Below, in pieces: positions 56,726 through 64,000 of a stretch of 64,000 nt of DNA. The DNA is taken from the NCBI GenBank assembly GCA_037200985.1, contig JBBCGJ010000001.1, positions 186,001 to 250,000 on the forward strand, in the 5' to 3' direction. The notes beneath the pieces were generated by a model that saw only the letters and a program-made list of their open reading frames with translations, ran no database searches and was not told the origin of the DNA. This DNA is from Rhizomicrobium sp. (GTDB lineage: Bacteria > Pseudomonadota > Alphaproteobacteria > Micropepsales > Micropepsaceae). The translations under genes and the position numbers were made by a program. Numbering within the stretch: the stretch's first letter is position 1; every line of letters begins with the position of its first letter.

Positions 56726-57685
56726 ATGAAAGTCTTCATAGCGGGCGGAGCGGGCTTCATCGGAAGTCACTTCGTTGATCATTTCATGAATTCCACGGAC
56801 GCGACCGTTACCGTGTTCGACAACTTCACCTCCGGCCAGATGTGGCATTTGAAGGCGCATGAAGGCAGCTCGCGTCTGCGCGTCGCGCGCGGCGACCTCA
56901 AGGAGCGCGAGCAGATCGTCGAAGCCTCGGCGGGCCACAATATCGTCTATCACTTCGCCTCCAATCCCGACATCGCCAAGGCGATGGCGCATCCCGATGT
57001 CGATTTCTGGGAAGGCACCTATCTCACCCAGAATCTGCTGGAAGCGATCCGGATCAACAAGATTCCCGCCCTGGTCTATGCGTCGGGCAGCGGCGTCTAT
57101 GGCGACACCGGCGAAAAGTCGGTGACGGAGGACTATTCGCCGATGCTGCCGATCTCGCCCTATGGCGCGAGCAAGCTTTCATGCGAGGCGATGATCCACG
57201 CCTATTGCCACATGTTCGGATTGACCGCGCATGTGTTCCGGTTCGCAAACGTCGTCGGACCGCGGCAGACGCACGGCGTCGGCTTCGATTTCGTCAGGCG
57301 TTTGCAGAACGATCCGAGCTGGCTGCGCATCCTGGGCGACGGCACGCAGAGCAAGTCCTATATCCACGTCTCCGATATCGTGGCGGGCATCCAGCACTTC
57401 GCGGCCCGCGATCGGGAGAAGTTCAACTATTACCACCTCGCGACGGGCGATTATATCACCGTGAACGAGATCGCCGATCTCGCTTGCGAGATCATGGGCA
57501 TCAGCAATGTCCGCTACGAATATTCCGGCGGCAACCGCGGATGGTCCGGCGACGTGCCGATCGTGCGGTTCGATCTCTCCAAGACGCATGCGCGCGGCTG
57601 GGATGCCAAATTCGGCACGCGCGAGGCGCTGCGGCGCTCCATCCTGGCGATGCTCGACGAGATCGGATTCAAGAGACAGGCCTGA
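56726..57685 (+). CDS. NAD-dependent epimerase/dehydratase in the heptose operon
   Basis: 319 residues. NAD motif GGAGFIGSHFVDHF, YASGSGVYGDTGE (Ser), SPYGASKLSCEA (Tyr-x3-Lys), FRFANVVGPRQTHGVGFDF. Resembles UDP-glucose 4-epimerase / GDP-sugar modifying SDRs. A ribosome site (aaaagggg) precedes the ATG; a TTG directly before it is an alternative. Its stop overlaps the HddC-like start, so it may act on GDP-heptose, for example as an epimerase or dehydratase, though this is only positional evidence. Confidence 0.82.
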   Translation: MKVFIAGGAGFIGSHFVDHFMNSTDATVTVFDNFTSGQMWHLKAHEGSSRLRVARGDLKEREQIVEASAGHNIVYHFASNPDIAKAMAHPDVDFWEGTYLTQNLLEAIRINKIPALVYASGSGVYGDTGEKSVTEDYSPMLPISPYGASKLSCEAMIHAYCHMFGLTAHVFRFANVVGPRQTHGVGFDFVRRLQNDPSWLRILGDGTQSKSYIHVSDIVAGIQHFAARDREKFNYYHLATGDYITVNEIADLACEIMGISNVRYEYSGGNRGWSGDVPIVRFDLSKTHARGWDAKFGTREALRRSILAMLDEIGFKRQA

Positions 57686-58392
57686 TGCAAGTCGCAATCC
57701 TCGCCGGCGGACTCGGCACAAGGCTCTATCCGTTGACGCAGGATATCCCCAAGGCGCTGGTGCCGGTGCTCGGCAAGCCCTTCCTGGTGCATCAGCTCGA
57801 GCTCCTGCGGCGCAACGGCGCCACGGAGATCGTGATGCTGGTGGGCCATTATGCGGCCCAGATCGAGGAATGTCTCGGCGACGGCGCGGCTCTCGGCCTC
57901 AAGGTGACCTATAGCGACGAAGGCGATTTGCGGCTGGGCACCGCTGGAGCGGTGAAATACGCCGAGTCCAAGCTGGCCGACCGCTTCTTCCTGCTGTTCG
58001 GCGATTCCTATCTGCCGGTCGATTATCAGGCGATCTGGAACGACTTCGAGAGTGCCGGCGCGGATGCCATGATGACCGTGTACCGCAATGAGAACGCACA
58101 CGACACCAGCGATATCGCCGTCGAAGGCGGCTATGTGACGGCGTACCAGAAGACCCCGCCCTTGCCGAACGCGATCTACATCAACTACGGCCTGATGGCG
58201 CTGAAGCGCTCGACGTTAAGCGGAATGGTTCGCGGCCAGGCCGAGTCGCTCGAAGCCTTTCTGAAGCCGATCATCGCCGCGCATCAATTGAAGGCGCATG
58301 AAGTCGATCGGCGCTTTTACGAAATCGGTTCGCCGGCGGGACTGAAGGATTTCGAATCCTTTTTATTGGGCAATGGAGGAAACTCGCGATGA
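57685..58392 (+). CDS. hddC: Sugar-1-phosphate nucleotidyltransferase, HddC-like
   Basis: 235 residues. Nucleotidyltransferase signature AILAGGLGTRLYPLTQDIPK and ALVPVLGKPFLVHQ, then LLLFGDSYLPVDY (metal-binding Asp). Short single-domain form, like HddC, which joins heptose-1-phosphate with GTP to give GDP-D-glycero-alpha-D-manno-heptose. Substrate assignment rests on the overlap with the HddA-like kinase (4 bp) and on the GmhA/GmhB-like genes in the same locus. Glucose-1-phosphate or mannose-1-phosphate enzymes share the fold. Confidence 0.78.
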   Translation: MQVAILAGGLGTRLYPLTQDIPKALVPVLGKPFLVHQLELLRRNGATEIVMLVGHYAAQIEECLGDGAALGLKVTYSDEGDLRLGTAGAVKYAESKLADRFFLLFGDSYLPVDYQAIWNDFESAGADAMMTVYRNENAHDTSDIAVEGGYVTAYQKTPPLPNAIYINYGLMALKRSTLSGMVRGQAESLEAFLKPIIAAHQLKAHEVDRRFYEIGSPAGLKDFESFLLGNGGNSR

Positions 58393-59375
58393 TCATCGTC
58401 CGCGCGCCGCTCAGAATTCCATTGGGAGGCGGGGGAACAGATCTTCCCTCCTATTATGAGAAGCGTGGCGGTGCCCTGATCAGCGCCGGCATCAACAAAT
58501 ACGTCTACGTCTCGGTGAACAAGCGGTTCGAGCAGTCGATCCGCGTGAGCTACTCCAAGACCGAGATCGTCGACAAGTTGGACGAGATCGAGCATCCGAT
58601 CGTTCGCGAGGCGCTGCGGCTTCTCGGCCTCGACCGGCAGATCGAGATCACGACCGTGGCCGACATTCCCGGAAATTCGGGCATGGGCTCGTCCAGCACG
58701 TTCGCGGTGGCGCTGCTCCTGGCGCTGCACACCTACAAGCGCGAGCATGTCGATCCGCGGCGGCTGGCGGAAGAAGCCTATCATATCGAGCGCGAGATTC
58801 TCCACGAGCCCGTCGGCAAGCAGGATCAGTATCTGGCCGCATATGGTGGCATCACCACGATGGACATCGGCCGCGACGGCGAGGTCGAGGTCGGCAATGT
58901 GGTCATGTCCGAGCAGACGCATGACGATTTCGAAAGCAATCTTCTGCTGTTCTACACCGGCATCCATCGCAAGGCGTCGGAAGTGCTCGCGGCGCAGGAC
59001 AAGGGCGCCAAGGAAAGCGACGAGGCGATGTTGCAGCGCCTCGATACGATCAAGGACATCGGAATGAAGATCCGGTCCTGCGTGACTCAAGGAGACATAC
59101 GCGGGTTCGGCGCGCTGATGCACACGCATTGGGAGATGAAGCGCAAGCTGTCCTCGAAGGTCTCGAATGCGGAGATCGACGAATGGTACGAACTTGCGAG
59201 GCGGAATGGCGCCCTCGGCGGCAAGCTGATGGGTGCCGGCGGCGGCGGGTTCCTGCTGATCTATTGCGACTCCGAAAAGGCGAGACTTCGAAGCGCATTC
59301 GCCGCGGCAGGGCTGCGCGAAGTCCGGTTCCATGTCGACTGGGAAGGCGCAAAAGTGCTGGCAAACGTCATATAG
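58389..59375 (+). CDS. hddA: GHMP kinase, HddA-like (heptose 7-phosphate kinase)
   Basis: 328 residues. GHMP family with RAPLRIPLGGGGTDLPSYY at the N-terminus, the ATP loop IPGNSGMGSSSTFAVAL and the C-terminal GGKLMGAGGGGFLLIY. The GGGGTDLP opening is typical of D-glycero-alpha-D-manno-heptose 7-phosphate kinases and fucose-type kinases. It would make heptose 1,7-bisphosphate for GmhB. Start overlaps the HddC-like gene (ATGA). A 123-bp gap separates it from the transaldolase-family gene. Confidence 0.85.
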   Translation: MIIVRAPLRIPLGGGGTDLPSYYEKRGGALISAGINKYVYVSVNKRFEQSIRVSYSKTEIVDKLDEIEHPIVREALRLLGLDRQIEITTVADIPGNSGMGSSSTFAVALLLALHTYKREHVDPRRLAEEAYHIEREILHEPVGKQDQYLAAYGGITTMDIGRDGEVEVGNVVMSEQTHDDFESNLLLFYTGIHRKASEVLAAQDKGAKESDEAMLQRLDTIKDIGMKIRSCVTQGDIRGFGALMHTHWEMKRKLSSKVSNAEIDEWYELARRNGALGGKLMGAGGGGFLLIYCDSEKARLRSAFAAAGLREVRFHVDWEGAKVLANVI

Positions 59376-59498
59376 TATAGGATAGTCGGCTGCCGAGTTT
59401 GGGGTGCGACAGGCCGTTTTTCGAATTTGATTGACTTAGGGTGAGCCCCGCCGCAATGACTATTCAGGTGGGCATTTCCTTTTAGGGGACGGTGAGCA

Positions 59499-60239
59499 AT
59501 GTCGCGTGTTCAGAATCTTAAGATTAAGATTTTTGCCGACGGGGCGAACCTGCAGGGCATCAAGGACCAGTCCGCCAATCCGATCGTGAAGGGATTCACC
59601 ACGAATCCGACGCTTATGCGCGGGGCGGGCATCACCGATTACAAGGGCTTCGCGCTGGAGGTCCTCAAGGTCATTCCGGACAAGCCCGTGTCGTTCGAGG
59701 TCTTCGCCGACGATTTCCCCACGATGGAAGAGCAGGCGCGGGAAATCGGCTCCTGGGGCAAGAACGTCTATGTGAAAATCCCGGTCAGCAACACCAAGGG
59801 TGAATTCGCCGGTCCGCTGATCCGCACGCTCTCCCATGCCGGCATCAAGCTGAACGTGACGGCGATCATGACGCTGGATCAGGTGTCGAAAGTCGGCGAC
59901 GCGCTGGACGAAAAAACGCCGGCCGTCGTGTCGGTGTTCGCGGGCCGCATCGCAGACACCGGCCGCGATCCGGTGCCGCATATGCGCGACGCCGTCGGAA
60001 TCCTGAAAGGGCGCCCGAAGGCCGAGCTGCTGTGGGCAAGCCCGCGCGAACTGCTGAACATTTTCCAGGCCGACGAGATCGGCTGCCACATCATCACGGT
60101 CACCAACGACGTCATCAAGAAACTCGCTCTGGTCGACAAGGACCTCGACGAATATTCGCGCGAGACCGTCCTGATGTTCTACAAGGACGCGACGGCGGCC
60201 GGATACACCATTCCGACAACTGTGCCAGCCGCTTCTTGA
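59499..60239 (+). CDS. Transaldolase-family protein
   Basis: 246 residues, single-domain class I aldolase barrel. GFTTNPTLM (32-40) and the Schiff-base lysine Lys93 in NVYVKIPVSN are diagnostic; TAIMTLDQV follows. The length is close to the TalC/fructose-6-phosphate aldolase group, shorter than classic transaldolase. In this locus it could supply sedoheptulose 7-phosphate, the entry compound of the heptose route. That function is inferred from context; a C-C bond lyase for another sugar is the alternative. Confidence 0.85.
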   Translation: MSRVQNLKIKIFADGANLQGIKDQSANPIVKGFTTNPTLMRGAGITDYKGFALEVLKVIPDKPVSFEVFADDFPTMEEQAREIGSWGKNVYVKIPVSNTKGEFAGPLIRTLSHAGIKLNVTAIMTLDQVSKVGDALDEKTPAVVSVFAGRIADTGRDPVPHMRDAVGILKGRPKAELLWASPRELLNIFQADEIGCHIITVTNDVIKKLALVDKDLDEYSRETVLMFYKDATAAGYTIPTTVPAAS

Positions 60240-60388
60240 CAGGGATTTATGTCGAATGGCGCGGTCTATGACGTGCCCGGAGTGTGCGTCTTTGCGCCTA
60301 CCGTTTCTCGGATCGGAATGGGCGCTGGGCGCAGGCCCGCGGCGCGTCCGATGACGATCCGGACGGCGAACGATCCGGCCGCTCCCGA

Positions 60389-61552
60389 ATGAAGCCAAGA
60401 ATTCTAATCGTCCATACCTTCTACCAACAGAAGGGTGGCGAAGATAAGGCTTTCGACCGGACTATCGAGGTGCTGGAGTCGCTTGGGTTCGGCGTCGAAA
60501 CGCTCAAGTTCGACAATTACGACATGGACCCCCTGTCGAATTTCGACCGGTTTCGCGTCACGGTCTGGAATGCGCAGGCGGCGGCCCGGGTCGAGGCCGT
60601 GTGCCGTTCGGCCAACATTGCCGCGGTGCACTTTCACAACACCTTTCCCCTCGCATCTCCGGCGGTCTATGCGGGCGCACGCCGGGCGGGCGCCAAAGTC
60701 CTCCAATGGATTCACAACTATCGTCTGCTGTGCCCGAACGGCGCCTTCTTCCGGGACGGTCACGTCTGCGAATCCTGCCTGAACAAGACCTTCGGCTGGC
60801 CGGGGATCGTTCATGCCTGTTATCGCGGGAGCCGCGCGGCGACGACCGCCGTCGCCACGATGCAGTTCGTTCATCGCGTGAGAGGCACCTATCGGAACGA
60901 CGTCGACCGCTATCTGGTCTATACCGACTTCGTGCGGGACAAGCTGGCCGAGGGCGGCATCCCCGCGGAGCGCATTCGGGTGGTGCCCAATCTGGCCCAC
61001 CCCGATCCCGGGGCCGGTCCGGGCGGTGGTGGTTACGGCCTGTTCGTGGGCCGGCTCGCCTTCGACAAGGGCATATTGCTTCTTCTCGAAGCCTTGAAGC
61101 TCACGGCGTTCCGCCCCTTCAAGATCGTCGGCGGCGGGCCATATGCCGACCAGGTCCGGGCCTTTGCCGCAAGCCATGACGGCATCGAGTTCATCGAGAA
61201 CGCCAGCGACGAGTCGGTTCGCGAGGCGATGGGCGCCGCGGAATTTCTGGTTCTTCCGAGCCTCTGGTACGAGGGCGGCGGCCCGCTGACGGCGGTCGAG
61301 GCCTTGGCCCGAGGCACGCCGATGGTCGTCCCGCGCCTCGGCAATCTGCCTTACTATGCGCCCGAGGGCACGATCGGCGTGCACTTCAAACCTGCAGATC
61401 CGGCGTCGCTGGCTGCTGCCATGGAATCGATGATGGCCGACATGGAGAAACGCGGCCGCATGCGGCACAATGCGCGAATGCGCTATGTCAGCACGTTTAC
61501 GCTTGAAGCGCAGAAACAGGTCTTGCAGGACATCATGGGCGAGCTTCTTTGA
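60389..61552 (+). CDS. GT4-type glycosyltransferase
   Basis: 387 residues, GT-B fold. Opening MKPRILIVHTFYQQKGGEDK, then WIHNYRLLCPNG, a cysteine-rich patch CESCLNKTFGWPGIVHAC, GLFVGRLAFDKGI in the C-terminal domain and ESLWYEGGGPLTAVEALARG-type donor site (SLWYEGGGPLTAVEA). The Cys pair plus third Cys may bind a metal, as seen in a subgroup of polysaccharide glycosyltransferases. The ATG at 60389 gives the normal GT-B start. Confidence 0.9.
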   Translation: MKPRILIVHTFYQQKGGEDKAFDRTIEVLESLGFGVETLKFDNYDMDPLSNFDRFRVTVWNAQAAARVEAVCRSANIAAVHFHNTFPLASPAVYAGARRAGAKVLQWIHNYRLLCPNGAFFRDGHVCESCLNKTFGWPGIVHACYRGSRAATTAVATMQFVHRVRGTYRNDVDRYLVYTDFVRDKLAEGGIPAERIRVVPNLAHPDPGAGPGGGGYGLFVGRLAFDKGILLLLEALKLTAFRPFKIVGGGPYADQVRAFAASHDGIEFIENASDESVREAMGAAEFLVLPSLWYEGGGPLTAVEALARGTPMVVPRLGNLPYYAPEGTIGVHFKPADPASLAAAMESMMADMEKRGRMRHNARMRYVSTFTLEAQKQVLQDIMGELL

Positions 61553-61619
61553 AGGCGCGCCTGCGGGTCTTCGGCGGCCGGACCGGTTGCCGAAATACTG
61601 TTGATGGGGAAGCCAACGA

Positions 61620-62411
61620 ATGGACAACGCCGTGACAGATACCTTTTCCGGACGCCAGATCATTGTGACCGGCGGCGGACGCGGCATCGGCAAGGCCGTC
61701 GCCCTTGCCTTCGCCAAGGGCGGGGGGGGCGTCCACACGATCTCGCATTCGGCCAATGCCGTCGCCGCGGCCGACGAGATCGCGGCGGCGGGCGGACGAG
61801 CGCACGGCCATGTCGGGTCGGTCGCCGACGAGGCTTTCTGCAAATCCGTCGTCGAAGGGATCGAGCGCGAGGCCGGCGCGGTCGATATTCTGGTCAACGC
61901 CGCGGCCATGCTTGGCCCGCACGGCAATTTCGCCGGTCTCTCGATGGACGATTTCCGCGACGTGCTGATGACCAATCTGATGGGCACTTGCAATCTCATG
62001 CGCTGGTGCCTGCCGGCGATGACGCGCAAGGGCTTCGGCCGCATCGTGAATTTTGCCGGCGGCGGTGCCGCCTATTCCTATCCGGAATTCAGCCCCTATG
62101 GGGTGTCCAAGGCGGCGGTCGTCCGCCTCACCGAGACTGTCGCCGATGAGGTGGCTGCCACCGGCGTCACGGCGAATGTGATCGCGCCGGGCGCCGTGGC
62201 CACGGACATGCTGACGGAAGTAAAGCGCCGCGGCGGCGAGGTCCGGACCGTCGTCGGCATTGAGGAGCCCGTCAATCTGGTTCTGTTCCTGGCGGGACCG
62301 GATGCCGGCCACATCACCGGGCGGTTCATCCACGCACGCGACAATTACCGCGACGCCACGCTCTTCGAAACCAAAGACATGCTGAAACTGCGCAGGACGG
62401 AACGGCGATGA
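61620..62411 (+). CDS. Short-chain dehydrogenase/reductase
   Basis: 263 residues, classical SDR. NAD(P) motif VTGGGRGIGKAVA, ILVNAAAM, FAGGGAAYSYPEFSPYGVSK (Tyr-x3-Lys at YGVSK) and NVIAPGAVATDM. The catalytic Ser position reads Gly/Ala (NFAGGGAA), which is unusual and may lower or change activity. It overlaps the Gfo/Idh gene by 4 bp, so both probably work on one sugar-type substrate. Confidence 0.85.
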   Translation: MDNAVTDTFSGRQIIVTGGGRGIGKAVALAFAKGGGGVHTISHSANAVAAADEIAAAGGRAHGHVGSVADEAFCKSVVEGIEREAGAVDILVNAAAMLGPHGNFAGLSMDDFRDVLMTNLMGTCNLMRWCLPAMTRKGFGRIVNFAGGGAAYSYPEFSPYGVSKAAVVRLTETVADEVAATGVTANVIAPGAVATDMLTEVKRRGGEVRTVVGIEEPVNLVLFLAGPDAGHITGRFIHARDNYRDATLFETKDMLKLRRTERR

Positions 62412-63394
62412 GAGTCGGCTTCATCGGCCTGGGCCTGATCGGCGCCAGGCGGTTCAAGATCGTGCGCGCGCTGGGGCATGAGGTCGCGTTCGCGGTCGAT
62501 CCGAAGCCGCCGGCCGATCCGGCACTGGCGCTGCACGAGCACCGGGTGGTCGACCGGCTGGAGGCTCTCACGCCGGACGATCTGGCGGGCGTCAAGGCGC
62601 TGTTCATCGCGGTGCCGCATGACATCGCCGCCTCCTATTGCCATTGGGCGATCGATCACGGGATGCATTTTTTCTGCGAGAAGCCGCTGGGCATTTCGCA
62701 GGCGGAGGCCGAAGGTGTGCAGCAGTCCGCCGAGGCAGCCGGGCTCACGACCTGCGCGGGATTCAACTACCGCTTTCTTCCCGCGATATCGGAACTGCGC
62801 AATATGCTGCGAGCGGGTCGTTTCGGCGATCTCTACCGTGCCAGGCTCCTGATGGGCCATGGCGGACGGCCGGGGATGGAGACTGAATGGAAGCTCAAGA
62901 AGGCCCGTGCCGGCGGCGGCGCCCTGATCGACCCCGGTATTCATCTTCTCGACCTCGTGCGTGATCTGTTCGGCGAGCCGGGCGAGGTCTCCGGGCGGCT
63001 GCAGAAGCGCTTCTGGGAAACCGACGTCGAGGACTATTGCTTCGTTTCCATGCTGTGCGGCGGTGCCGACGTCACCGTCGAGGTGAGCCTGACGAGCTGG
63101 AAAAACGAGTTCTCGATCGAAGTGTACGGCTCCGAGGGAATGGCCGTGCTCAAGGGCAGGGGGGGCAACTACGGCGCCCAAACCCTGGAATTCACGAACC
63201 GCTGGTTCTGGCGCGACGGCGACCATCGCGCGAGCGTGGATTTCGGCCAGGCCGATCCCTCCTTCGATGCGGAGACGCAGGCCTTCCTCCAGAAGGTGGA
63301 GACCGGGCGCAGCGATACGCCGCTTTCCACCGCCGAGGACGGCGTGAAGGCCTTGCGGATCGTGTCCGCGCTTTATGCCGCGCAACCCCGATAG
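62408..63394 (+). CDS. Gfo/Idh/MocA-family sugar oxidoreductase
   Basis: 328 residues. N-terminal NAD motif VGFIGLGLIGARRF, FFCEKPLGIS with the conserved EKP, GFNYRFLPAI, and GGALIDPGIHLLDLV with the active-site Asp/His segment. Reversibly oxidises a sugar or cyclitol hydroxyl, possibly on a nucleotide sugar. ATG overlaps the SDR stop. A 76-bp gap leads to the next, incomplete gene. Confidence 0.88.
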   Translation: MRVGFIGLGLIGARRFKIVRALGHEVAFAVDPKPPADPALALHEHRVVDRLEALTPDDLAGVKALFIAVPHDIAASYCHWAIDHGMHFFCEKPLGISQAEAEGVQQSAEAAGLTTCAGFNYRFLPAISELRNMLRAGRFGDLYRARLLMGHGGRPGMETEWKLKKARAGGGALIDPGIHLLDLVRDLFGEPGEVSGRLQKRFWETDVEDYCFVSMLCGGADVTVEVSLTSWKNEFSIEVYGSEGMAVLKGRGGNYGAQTLEFTNRWFWRDGDHRASVDFGQADPSFDAETQAFLQKVETGRSDTPLSTAEDGVKALRIVSALYAAQPR

Positions 63395-63470
63395 GCCGGC
63401 ATTGCTGCGGCTTGAGGCGGCGCGGTAGGATGAGATCCATTTCGAATCCGCCGACACGGCAGGAAGCTGG

Positions 63471-64000
63471 ATGAGCGTTACCTATTCGGGTGAATTCGGG
63501 AACGCGCAGGCGAAGGGCGCGGCGATCAACGCCCGTTATATGACCCTGCTCTATTTCGTGCTTACCGGATACGCGGTTGCTGGCAAAGGCTTCGCCTATG
63601 TCGGTATCAAGCCCCTCTTCATCGGCGACGTGACGATGGTGATCGGAATCATCGTTTTTCTGCGCACAGCCAACCTGCTCGACCTGCTTCGCGACCGTCT
63701 TTTGCTATTCATCGCCCTTTACATGGCTTGGGGTGCATGGCGGACGATACCGGGCCTGCATTTCGGAATGGACGCGCTTCGCGATTCCGTCATCTGGGCA
63801 TATGGGAGTTTCGCCTTCATCGTAGCCAATGCGTTGGCTTCGCATGAAAGAGAACCGCGTCGGCTGATCGATTATTTTCAGAGGCTCGCATATATTGCCA
63901 TCTGGGCGTTTCCGGTCGTGTTCGTTTGCACGCAGTTCCTCCTGCCGGTGCTGCCGCAATGGCCCGGGACAGACGTTCCGATCATCTTCGCCCTCTTCGA
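63471..64000 (+). CDS. Polytopic membrane protein, possible O-antigen ligase/polymerase (incomplete)
   Basis: Open frame of 176 codons running off the window end, starting ATG after aggaagctgg, an excellent ribosome site. It begins MSVTYSGEFGNAQAKG and then shows at least four hydrophobic segments (YMTLLYFVLTGYAVAGKG, LFIGDVTMVIGIIVFL, LLLFIALYMAWG, AIWAFPVVFVCTQFLL). The early profile and locus context suit a Wzy/WaaL-type polymerase or ligase, a function not otherwise found in this locus. The deciding periplasmic loop lies outside the window. Confidence 0.6.
   Translation, partial: MSVTYSGEFGNAQAKGAAINARYMTLLYFVLTGYAVAGKGFAYVGIKPLFIGDVTMVIGIIVFLRTANLLDLLRDRLLLFIALYMAWGAWRTIPGLHFGMDALRDSVIWAYGSFAFIVANALASHEREPRRLIDYFQRLAYIAIWAFPVVFVCTQFLLPVLPQWPGTDVPIIFALF

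Overview
The window is a 64 kb piece of a high-GC chromosome, most likely from an alphaproteobacterium. The evidence is the yajC-secD / squalene-synthase-like (NDUFAF6-type) / trmFO neighbourhood, the uvrA, ssb, gyrA, coaD, ppi, queA, tgt gene set, and two perfect GTTC-N7-GTTC LexA boxes, the alphaproteobacterial SOS operator. Genus cannot be fixed from the sequence alone. No rRNA, tRNA, CRISPR array or transposase was seen.

Left half (1-31.8 kb) is mostly housekeeping with accessory insertions. yajC and secD open the window, but secF does not follow; a small PuuD-like membrane protein sits there instead. Then come the squalene/phytoene-synthase-like gene, trmFO on the other strand, a VapBC-type toxin-antitoxin pair with a 13-bp-arm palindromic operator, two tandem amidases, a set of three paralogous membrane proteins interrupted by an MFS transporter (the third carries a ~150-residue His/Asp/Gly tail), a sulfotransferase, uvrA, a berberine-bridge-type flavin oxidase, ssb, a trypsin-like lipoprotein, an acyltransferase, a DUF192 protein, an ABC exporter, queA-tgt, a small zinc-ribbon protein, a nucleotidyltransferase-like protein, and the tight gyrA-coaD-ppi unit. 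uvrA and ssb each carry a LexA box although the flavin oxidase lies between them.

Right half (31.9-64 kb, running off the end) is one large surface-polysaccharide locus in several strand blocks. It contains a sugar aminotransferase, a WbaP-type initiating phosphoglycosyltransferase, RfbB-like dTDP-glucose 4,6-dehydratase, several other SDR epimerases, a heparinase II/III-like protein paired with a two-domain oxidoreductase, a Wzz-like chain-length protein, three membrane acyltransferases in the window (two here, one with an SGNH domain), four methyltransferases, AlgD (GDP-mannose 6-dehydrogenase), two GT4 glycosyltransferases, and the start of a polytopic membrane protein that may be the polymerase/ligase. 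Enzymes for all four steps of the GDP-D-glycero-alpha-D-manno-heptose route are present but split in two: a GmhA-like isomerase and GmhB-like phosphatase at 42.9-44.2 kb (minus), and HddC-like and HddA-like enzymes at 57.7-59.4 kb (plus), followed by a transaldolase-family protein. The predicted product is an acylated, methylated polysaccharide that may contain mannuronate and heptose.

Within the polysaccharide locus, 46.35-48.2 kb looks foreign: a Gly/Ser/Thr/Ala-rich tail-fibre-like protein and a small protein of unknown function follow a 500-bp non-coding stretch.
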